In this document: one piece after another, positions 23,430 through 31,320 of the stretch
Layout of the letters: every line of letters starts with the position of its first letter
How positions within the stretch are numbered: position 1 is the first letter of the stretch
Origin: Paulinella micropora
Lineage: Eukaryota > Cercozoa > Imbricatea > Euglyphida
DNA: 31,320 nucleotides
Assembly (NCBI GenBank): GCA_009731375.1
Contig: BJOX01000012.1
Span: 1,687,576 to 1,718,895, forward strand
Direction: 5' to 3'
Position numbers and translations under genes: made by a program
The notes under the pieces: model-generated
Seen by the model: the letters and a program-made list of their open reading frames with translations, nothing else
Databases searched by the model: none
Told to the model about the DNA's origin: nothing

Positions 23430-23469
<40 letters not shown>

Positions 23470-23496
23470 CCTTTTCTTTTTTTTCTTCTTTTTTTT

Positions 23497-23642
23497 CTCT
23501 GCGCAAGCATTTATCATTATGGCCATTCTGGCTTTGTTATACAAGCTGGATGCTTTGTTTTGTTTGCGCATATTTCCATCGTTGTCTTACCTTTGCAGTC
23601 TCCTCGTCCCTGTCACCCAGCCGCAGCGTCAGCGGTCTCCCT
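23497..23642 (+). repeat. Conserved anchor of the array, representative copy
   Basis: This is the only complex part of each unit: CTCTGCGCAAGCATTTATCA, GGCCATTCTGGCTTTGTTAT, ACAAGCTGGATGCTTTGTTT, GCGCATATTTCCATCG, TTACCTTTGCAG and then a 44-bp segment ending GGTCTCCCT. Other copies start at about 24447, 25240, 26406, 27944, 29631 and 30508 and differ at only a few positions. It looks like an intron end plus acceptor plus short exon. Confidence 0.85.
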
Positions 23643-23697
23643 GTGTCTCTTCTTCTTCTTCTTCTTCTTCTTCTTCTTCTTCTTCTTCTTCTGCTGC

Positions 23698-23728
<31 letters not shown>

Positions 23729-23953
23729 TCTGCTTCTACTTCTTCTTCTTCTGCTTCTTCTTCTGCTTCTTCTTCTGCTTCTTCTTCTGCTTCTTCTGCT
23801 TCTTCTGCTGCTTTTTCTGCCGCTTCTTCTGCCGCTTCTTCTGCCGCTTCTTCTGCCGCTTCTTCTGCCGCTTCTTCTGCTTCTTCTGCTGCTGCTTCTT
23901 CTGCTGCTTCTTCTGCTGCTGCTTCTTCTGCTGCTGCTTTATCTGCTGCTGCC

Positions 23954-23985
<32 letters not shown>

Positions 23986-24223
23986 TGCCTTCTTCCTGCC
24001 TGCCTGCCTTCTTCCTGCCTGCCTGCCTTCTTCCTGCCTGCCTGCCTTCTTCCTACCTACCTGCCTTCGTTCCTGCCTGCCTGCCTTCCTGCCTGCCTGC
24101 CTGCCTTCTTCCTGCCTGCCTGCCTTCTGCCTGCCTGCCTGCCTTCTTCCTGCCTGCCTGCCTTCTTCCTACCTACCTGCCTTCCTTCCTGCCAGCATGC
24201 CTGCCTGCCTGCTGCTTCCTCCT

Positions 24224-24256
<33 letters not shown>

Positions 24257-24266
24257 CTCTTTCTCC

Positions 24267-24302
<36 letters not shown>

Positions 24303-24363
24303 CCTTCTCTCATATTCTTCTCTCTCACTCTCTCTTACTACTCTCTTTGGCCTTCTCTCATCT

Positions 24364-24401
<38 letters not shown>

Positions 24402-25042
24402 CCTTCTCTCTCTCTCTCTCTCTTTTGTTTTTTTTCTTCTTTTTTTCTCTGCGCAAGATTTATCATTGTGGCCATTCTGGCTTTGTTATACAAGCTGGAT
24501 GCTTTGTTTTGTTTGCGCATATTTCCATCGTTGTCTTACCTTTGCAGCCTCCTCGTCCCTGTCACCCAGCCGCAGCGTCAGCGGTCTCCCTGTTTCTCTT
24601 CTTCTTCTTCTTCTTCTTCTTCTTCTTCTCCTCCTCCTCCTCCTCCTCCTCCTCCTTCTCTTCTTCTTTCTTCTTCTTCTTCTTCTTCTTCTTCTTCTTC
24701 TTCTGCTTCTTCTTCTTCTGCTTCTGCTTCTTCTGCTGCTTCTTCTGCTGCTTCTTCTGTTTCTGCTTCTTCTGCTTCTGCTTCTTCTGCTTCTGCTTCT
24801 TCTGCTGCTGCTTCTTCTTCTGCTTCTTCTTCTGCTGCTGCTTCTTCTGCTGCTGCTTCTGCTGCTGCTTCTTCTGCTGCTGCTGCTTCTGCTGGTGCTT
24901 CTGCTGCTGCTTGCTGCTTCTTCTTCTGCTGCTGCTGCTGCTGCTGCCTTCTTCCTGCCTTCCTCCTGCCTGCCTGCCTTCTTCCTGCCTGCCTGCCTTC
25001 TTCCTGCCTGCCTGCCTGCCTTCCTGCCACCTGCTGCTTCCT

Positions 25043-25086
<44 letters not shown>

Positions 25087-25179
25087 CCTTCTCTCATCTT
25101 CTTCTCTCTCACTCTCTCTTACTACTCTCTCTCTCTCTCTCTCACTCTCTCTCTCTCTCTCTCTCTCTCCTTCTCTCCC

Positions 25180-25212
<33 letters not shown>

Positions 25213-26154
25213 TCTTCCTTTTCTCTTTTTCTTTTTTTTCTCTGCGCAAGCATTTATCATTGTGGCCATTCTGGCTTGGTTATACAAGCTGGATGCTTTG
25301 TTTTGTTTGCGCATATTTCCATCGTTATCTTACCTTTGCAGCCTCCTCGTCCCTGTCACCCAGCCGCAGCGTCAGCGGTCTCCCTGTGTCTCTTCTTCTT
25401 CTTCTTCTTCTTCTTCTTCTTCTTCTTCTTCTTCTTTTTCTGCTTCTTCTTCTTCTTCTTCTTCTTCTTCTTCTTCTTCTTCTTCTTTTGCTTCTTCTGC
25501 TTCTTCTGCTTCTTCTGCTTCTTCTTCTGCTTCTTCTTCTTCTGCTTCTTCTTCTGCTTCTTCTTCTGCTTCTTCTTCTGCTTCTTCTTCTGCTTCTTCT
25601 TCTGCTTCTTCTGCTGCTTCTGCTGCTGCTTCTGCTGCTGCTTCTGCTGCTGCTTCTTCTTCTTCTGCTGCTGCTTCTGCTGCTTCTTCTGCTGCTTCTT
25701 CTGCTGCTGCTTCTGCTTCTTCTTCTGCTTCTTCTTCTGCTTCTTCTTCTGCTTCTTCTTCTGCTTCTTCTTCTGCTTCTTCTTCTGCTTCTTCTTCTGC
25801 TGCTTCTTCTGCTGCTTCTTCTGCTGCTTCTTCTGCTTCTTCTTCTGCTTCTTCTTCTGCTTCTTCTTCTGCTTCTTCTTCTNNNNNNNNNNNNNNNNNN
25901 NNNNNNNNNNNNNNNNNNNNNNNGCCTGCCTGCCTTCTTCCTGCCTGCCTGCCTTCTTCCTGCCTGCCTGCCTTCTTCCTGCCTGCCTGCCTGCCTTCTG
26001 CCTGCCTTCTTCCTGCCTGCCTGCCTGCCTGCCTTCTTCCTGCCTGCCTGCCTGCCTTCTTCCTGCCTGCCTGCCTTCTTCCTGCCTGCCTGCCTTCTTC
26101 CTGCCTGCCCTATTCCCTGCCTGCTTCCTGCTGCTTCCTCCTGCTCTCTCTCAC

Positions 26155-26191
<37 letters not shown>

Positions 26192-26258
26192 TGCCTTCTC
26201 TCATATTCTTTTCTCTCACTCTCTCGTACTACTCTCCTTTGCCTTCTCTCATCTTCTT

Positions 26259-26313
<55 letters not shown>

Positions 26314-26810
26314 GTGTCTCTCTCTCTCTCTCTCTTGCCTTCTCTCCCTTTCTCTCTCTCTCTCTCTCTCTCTCTTTCTTCCTTTTCTTTTTTCTTCTTT
26401 TTTTCCTCTGCGCAAGCATTTATCATTGTGGCCATTCTGGCTTGGTTATACAAGCTGGATGCTTTGTTTTGTTTGCGCATATTTCCATCGTTGTCTTACC
26501 TTTGCAGCCTCCTCGTCCCTGTCACCCAGCCGCAGCGTCAGCGGTCTCCCTGTGTCTCTTCTTCTTCTTCTTCTTCTTCTTCTTCTTCTTCTTCTTCTTC
26601 TTCTGCTTCTTCTTCTTCTTCTTCTTCTTCTTCTTCTTCTTCTTCTTCTGCTTCTTCGTCTTCTTCTTCTTCTTCTTCTTCTTCTGCTTCTGCTTCTGCT
26701 TCTGATGCTTCTTCTTCTGTTTCTTCTTCTGCTTCTTCTGCTGCTTCTTCTGCTGCTTCTTCTGCTGCTTGCTGCTGCTGCTTGCTGCTGCTGCTGCTTG
26801 CTGCTGCTGC

Positions 26811-27543
26811 TTCCTGCCTGCCTGCCTGCTTCCTGCCTGCCTGCCTGCTTCCTGCCTGCCTGCCTGCTTCCTGCCTGCCTGCCTGCTTCCTGCCTGCCTG
26901 CCTGCTTCCTGCCTGCCTGCCTGCTTCCTGCCTGCCTGCCTGCTTCCTGCCTGCCTGCCTGCTTCCTGCCTGCCTGCCTGCTTCCTGCCTGCCTGCCTGC
27001 TTCCTGCCTGCCTGCCTGCTTCCTGCCTGCCTGCCTGCTTCCTGCCTGCCTGCCTGCTTCCTGCCTGCCTGCCTGCTTCCTGCCTGCCTGCCTGCTTCCT
27101 GCCTGCCTGCCTGCTTCCTGCCTGCCTGCCTGCTTCCTGCCTGCCTGCCTGCTTCCTGCCTGCCTGCCTGCTTCCTGCCTGCCTGCCTGCTTCCTGCCTG
27201 CCTGCCTGCTTCCTGCCTGCCTGCCTGCTTCCTGCCTGCCTGCCTGCTTCCTGCCTGCCTGCCTGCTTCCTGCCTGCCTGCCTGCTTCCTGCCTGCCTGC
27301 CTGCTTCCTGCCTGCCTGCCTGCTTCCTGCCTGCCTGCCTGCTTCCTGCCTGCCTGCCTGCTTCCTGCCTGCCTGCCTGCTTCCTGCCTGCCTGCCTGCT
27401 TCCTGCCTGCCTGCCTGCTTCCTGCCTGCCTGCCTGCTTCCTGCCTGCCTGCCTGCTTCCTGCCTGCCTGCCTGCTTCCTGCCTGCCTGCCTGCTTCCTG
27501 CCTGCCTGCCTGCTTCCTGCCTGCCTGCCTGCTTCCTGCCTGC
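26811..27543. repeat. 19-bp minisatellite, about 38 near-perfect copies
   Basis: The unit is TTCCTGCCTGCCTGCCTGC, with successive TTCC positions exactly 19 bp apart. Other array units carry only a few copies, mostly of the variant with CTTCTTCC instead of CTGCTTCC. Because 19 is not a multiple of 3, all three frames are read in turn, giving a 19-residue periodic translation. Confidence 0.96.
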
Positions 27544-27654
27544 CTGCCTTCTTCCTGCCTGCCTGCCTTCTTCCTGCCTGCCTGCCTTCTTCCTGCCTGC
27601 CTGCCTTCTTCCTTGCCTGCCTGCCTGCCTGCTGCCTGCTGCTTCCTCCTTCTT

Positions 27655-27711
<57 letters not shown>

Positions 27712-27798
27712 ATCTATCTATCTCTCTCTCTCTCTTGCCTTCTCTCATATTCTTCTCTCTCACTCTCTCTTACTACAATCTTTTGCCTTCTCTCATCT

Positions 27799-27880
<82 letters not shown>

Positions 27881-28107
27881 TGCCTTCTCTCCCTCTCTCT
27901 CTCTCTCTCTCTCTTTCTTCCTTTTCTTTTTTTCTTCTTTTTTCTCTGCGCAAGCATTTATCATTGTGGCCATTCTGGCTTTGTTATACAAGCTGGATGC
28001 TTTGTTTTGTTTGCGCATATTTCCATCGTTGTCTTACCTTTGCAGCCTCCTCGTCCCTGTCACCCAGCCGCAGTGTCAGCGGTCTCCCTGTGTCTTCTTC
28101 TTCTTCT

Positions 28108-28147
<40 letters not shown>

Positions 28148-28469
28148 CTTCTTCTTCTTCTTCTTCTTCTTCTGCTTCTTCTTCTTCTTCTTCTTCTTCT
28201 TCTTCTTCTTCTTCTTCTTCTTTTGCTTCTTTTGCTTCTTCTGCTTCTGCTTCTTCTGCTTCTTCTGCTTCTTCTGCTTCTTCTTCTGCTTATTCTTCTT
28301 CTGCTTCTTCTTCTTCTTCTTCTTCTTCTTCTTCTTCTTCTTCTTCTTCTTCTGCTTCTGCTGCTGCTGCTTCTTCTTCTTCTTCTTCTTGTTCTTCTTC
28401 TTCTTCTTCTTCTTCTTCTGCTTCTTCTGCTTCTGCTCCTGCTTCTTCTTCTGCTTCTTCTTCTGCTTC

Positions 28470-28501
<32 letters not shown>

Positions 28502-29512
28502 CTTTTTCTGCTTCTTCTTCTTCTGCTTCTTCTTCTTCTGCTTCTTCTTCTTCTGCTTCTTCTTCTGCTTCTTCTTCTGCTGCTTCTTCTGCTGCTTCTG
28601 CTGCTGCTTCTGCTGCTGCTTCTGCTGCTGCTTCTGCTGCTTGCTGCTGCTGCTTGCTGCTGCTGCTTGCTGCTGCTGCTTGCTGCTGCTGCTTGCTGCT
28701 GCTGCTTGCTGCTGCTGCTGCTTCCTGCCTGCCTGCCTGCTTCCTGCCTGCCTGCCTTCTTCCTGCCTGCCTGCCTTCTTCCTGCCTGCCTGCCTTCTTC
28801 CTGCCTGCCTGCCTTCTTCCTGCCTGCCTGCCTTCTTCCTGCCTGCCTGCCTTCTTCCTGCCTGCCTGCCTGCCTGCCTTCTTCCTGCCTGCCTGCCTNN
28901 NNNNNNNNNNNNNNNNNNNNNNNNNNNNNNNNNNNNNNNNNNNNNNNNNNNNNNNNNNNNNNNNNNNNNNNNNNNNNNNNNNNNNNNNNNNNNNNNNNNN
29001 NNNNNNNNNNNNNNNNNNNNNNNNNNNNNNNNNNNNNNNNNNNNNNNNNNNNNNNNNNNNNNNNNNNNNNNNNNNNNNNNNNNNNNNNNNNNNNNNNNNN
29101 NNNNNNNNNNNNNNNNNNNNNNNNNNNNNNNNNNNNNNNNNNNNNNNNNNNNNNNNNNNNNNNNNNNNNNNNNNNNNNNNNNNNNNNNNNNNNNNNNNNN
29201 NNNNNNNNNNNNNNNNNNNNNNNNNNNNNNNNNNNNNNNNNNNNNNNNNNNNNNNNNNNNNNNNNNNNNNNNNNNNNNNNNNNNNNNNNNNNNNNNNNNN
29301 NNNNNNNNNNNNNNNNNNNNNNNNNNNNNNNNNNNNNNNNNNNNNNNNNNNNNNNNNNNNNNNNNNNNNNNNNNNNNNNNNNNNNNNNNNNNNNNNNNNN
29401 NNNNNNNNNNNNNNNNNNNNNNNNNNNNNNNNNNNNNNNNNNNNNNNNNNNNNNNNNNNNNNNNNNNNNNNNNNNNNNNNNNNNNNNNNNNNNNNNNNNN
29501 NNNNNNNNNNNN

Positions 29513-29554
<42 letters not shown>

Positions 29555-29555
29555 T

Positions 29556-29602
<47 letters not shown>

Positions 29603-30277
29603 CTTCCTTTTCTTTTTTTCTTCTTTTTTTCTCTGCGCAAGCATTTATCATGGTGGCCATTCTGGCTTTGTTATACAAGCTGGATGCTTTGTTTTGTTTG
29701 CGCATATTTCCATCGTTGTCTTACCTTTGCAGCCTCCTCGTCCCTGTCACCCAGCCGCAGCGTCAGCGGTCTCCCTGTGTCTCTTCTTCTTCTTCTTCTT
29801 CTTCTTCTTCTTCTTCTTCTTCTTCTTCTTCTTCTTCTTCTTCTTCTTCTTCTTCTTCTTCTTCTGCTTCTGCTTCTGCTTCTTCTTCTTCTGCTTCTGC
29901 TTCTTCTGCTGCTTCTTCTTCTGCTTCTTCTTCTTCTGCTTCTTCTGCTGCTTCTTCTGCTGCTGCTTCTGCTGCTGCTTCTGCTGCTGCTTCTGCTGCT
30001 GCTTGCTGCTGCTGCTTGCTGCTGCTGCTGCTTGCTGCTGCTGCTTGCTGCTGCTGCTTGCTGCTGCTGCTTGCTGCTGCTGCTTCCTGCCTGCCTGCCT
30101 GCTTGCTGCCTGCCTGCCTGCTTCCTGCCTGCCTGCCTGCTTCCTGCCTGCCTGCCTGCTTCCTGCCTGCCTGCCTGCTTCCTGCCTGCCTGCCTTCTTC
30201 CTGCCTGCCTGCCTTCTTCCTGCCTGCCTGCCTTCTTCCTGCCTTCCTGCCTGCCTGCCTGCTGCCTGCTGCTTCCT

Positions 30278-30318
<41 letters not shown>

Positions 30319-30435
30319 TCTCTCTCTCTCTTTCTTGCCTTCTCTCATATTCTTCTCTCTCACTCTCTCTTACTACACTCTTTTGCCTTCTCTCATCTTC
30401 TTCTCTCTCTGTCTCTCTCTCTCTCTCTCTTGCCT

Positions 30436-30486
<51 letters not shown>

Positions 30487-30698
30487 TCTTTTTTTCTTCT
30501 TTTTTTTCTCTGCGCAAGCATTTATCATCGTGGCCATTCTGGCTTTGTTATATAAGCTGGATGCTTTGTTTTGTTTGCGCATATTTCCATCGTTGTCTTA
30601 CCTTTGCAGCCTCCTCGTCCCTGTCACCCAGCCGCAGCGTCAGCGGTCTCCCTGTGTCTTCTCCTTCTCCTTCTTCTTCTTCTTCTTCTTCTTCTTCT

Positions 30699-30744
<46 letters not shown>

Positions 30745-31084
30745 TTTCTTCTTCTCCTGCTTCTGCTTCTGCTTGTGCTTCTGCTTCTTCTGCTTCTTCT
30801 TCTTCTTCTTCTTCTTCTTCTTCTTCTTCTTCTTCTGCTGCTGCTGCTGCTTCTGCTGCTGCTTCTGCTGCTGCTTCTGCTTCTGCTTCTGCTTCTTCTT
30901 CTGCTTCGTCTTCTGCTTCTTTTTCTTCTGCTTCTTCTTCTGCTTCTTCTGCTGCTTCTTCTGCTGCTTCTTCTGCTGCTTCTTCTGCTGCTTCTTCTGC
31001 TCCTTCTTCTGCTGCTGCTTCTGCTGCTGCTTCTGCTCCTGCTTCTGCTCCTGCTTCTGCTCCTGCTTCTGCTGCTGCTTCTGC

Positions 31085-31117
<33 letters not shown>

Positions 31118-31320
31118 TTCTGCTTCTGCTGCTGCTGCTGCTGCTGCTTCCTGCCTGCCTGCCTTCTTCCTGCCTGCCTGCCTTCTTCCTGCCTGCCTGC
31201 CTTCTTCCTGCCTGCCTGCTTCATGCCTGCCTGCCTACCTGCCTTCTTCCTGCCTGCCTGCCTTCTTCCTGCCTGCCTGCCTTCTTCCTGCCTGCCTGCC
31301 TTCTTCCTGCCTGCCTGCCT

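Larger units (their letters stand above)
22927..31320. repeat. Tandem array of eight composite units, pyrimidine-rich on + strand
   Basis: Each unit has the same order of blocks: GTCACCCAGCCGCAGCGTCA to GGTCTCCCTGTGTCT, (CTT)n, a CTT/GCT mixture, a 19-bp TTCCTGCCTGCC-type minisatellite, CTGCTTCCTCCTTC, (CT)n with TTGCCTTCTCTCATATTCTT and TCATCTTCTT spacers, then a conserved anchor from CTCTGCGCAAGCATTT to TTACCTTTGCAG. Unit starts, taken at GTCACCCAGCC, are 22941, 23612, 24561, 25355, 26521, 28059, 29746 and 30623, so lengths vary from about 0.67 to 1.69 kb through the simple-repeat blocks. N gaps lie at 25883-25923 and 28899-29512. The array continues past the window end. Large open frames through it are leucine/serine/proline/cysteine runs and not proteins. 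Confidence 0.95.

Noticed and set aside
22263-26705. Very long open frame (1480 codons)
   Set aside because: It is made of (CTT)n, GCT, CCTG and CT repeats with N gaps, lacks any complex domain, and arises because these repeats contain no stop codon in this frame.
26811-27543. CRISPR-like array
   Set aside because: The 19-bp units are contiguous without unique spacers and the context is eukaryotic.
28060-29640. Arg/Glu/Lys-rich minus-strand frames in the array, suggesting a nuclear RS-like protein
   Set aside because: These are the complement of CT and CTT repeats; frame shifts between array units change the residue type without any conserved protein.
22972-30555. Open frame of 2527 codons
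   Set aside because: Same reason; it alternates Leu, Ser, Cys, Phe and Ala runs according to repeat phase and includes a 614-base gap.

Overview
The window is eukaryotic. It holds split exons with GT-AG borders, a tRNA-derived short retroposon family, and an extreme load of simple repeats, which fill roughly half of it by eye. I could not name the species. The only clear protein-coding gene is a peptidase M11 (gametolysin-type) metalloprotease. That family is best known from volvocalean green algae such as Chlamydomonas and Volvox, so a chlamydomonadalean green alga is my first guess. Three TTAGGG units inside the window are compatible with lineages that use this telomere repeat but prove nothing. 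Eight N gaps, two of them exactly 10 bases long, and homopolymer G/C runs mark this as a draft assembly of a difficult region.

The gene lies on the + strand. I could chain 14 short exons with matching splice phases between about 3.86 and 17.02 kb. They give about 505 codons: an N-terminal region, a metzincin zinc site (HELGHNFGLKHA) joined across an intron, a downstream Met-turn-like segment, the CFHAPH segment typical of M11 enzymes, and a cysteine-containing C-terminal part. Three further possible exons (18.58, 20.34 and 22.93 kb) may extend it, but one phase step between 17.02 and 18.58 kb does not close. No start codon or signal peptide and no convincing stop were found. Most introns are packed with (TATC)n, (TAA)n or (CTA)n repeats and dispersed elements; a few (67, 89 and 267 bp) are short and plain.

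Region by region: 0-2.1 kb is a mosaic of (TAA)n tracts and three related retroposon families (A, E, F). 2.1-2.7 kb is unassigned sequence. 2.7-5.1 kb is tetranucleotide repeat with two exons. 5.1-7.4 kb holds family B, an interstitial telomere-like tract, a gap, and SINE copies. 7.4-17.0 kb carries the protease exons among repeats. 17.0-22.6 kb has more microsatellites, second copies of families B, C, E and G, and a degenerate repeat cluster (family H). 22.6-31.3 kb is a tandem array of eight copies of a composite unit, almost entirely pyrimidine on the + strand, each unit made of (CTT)n, GCT-rich, 19-bp minisatellite and (CT)n blocks around a conserved anchor of about 145 bp that includes an exon-like segment.

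The dispersed families sort by microsatellite: A, B, E and F sit in (TAA)n, while C and D sit in (GATA/TATC)n. A, E and F also share a similar segment of about 50 bp immediately next to the (TAA)n side, which suggests a common retrotransposition tail.
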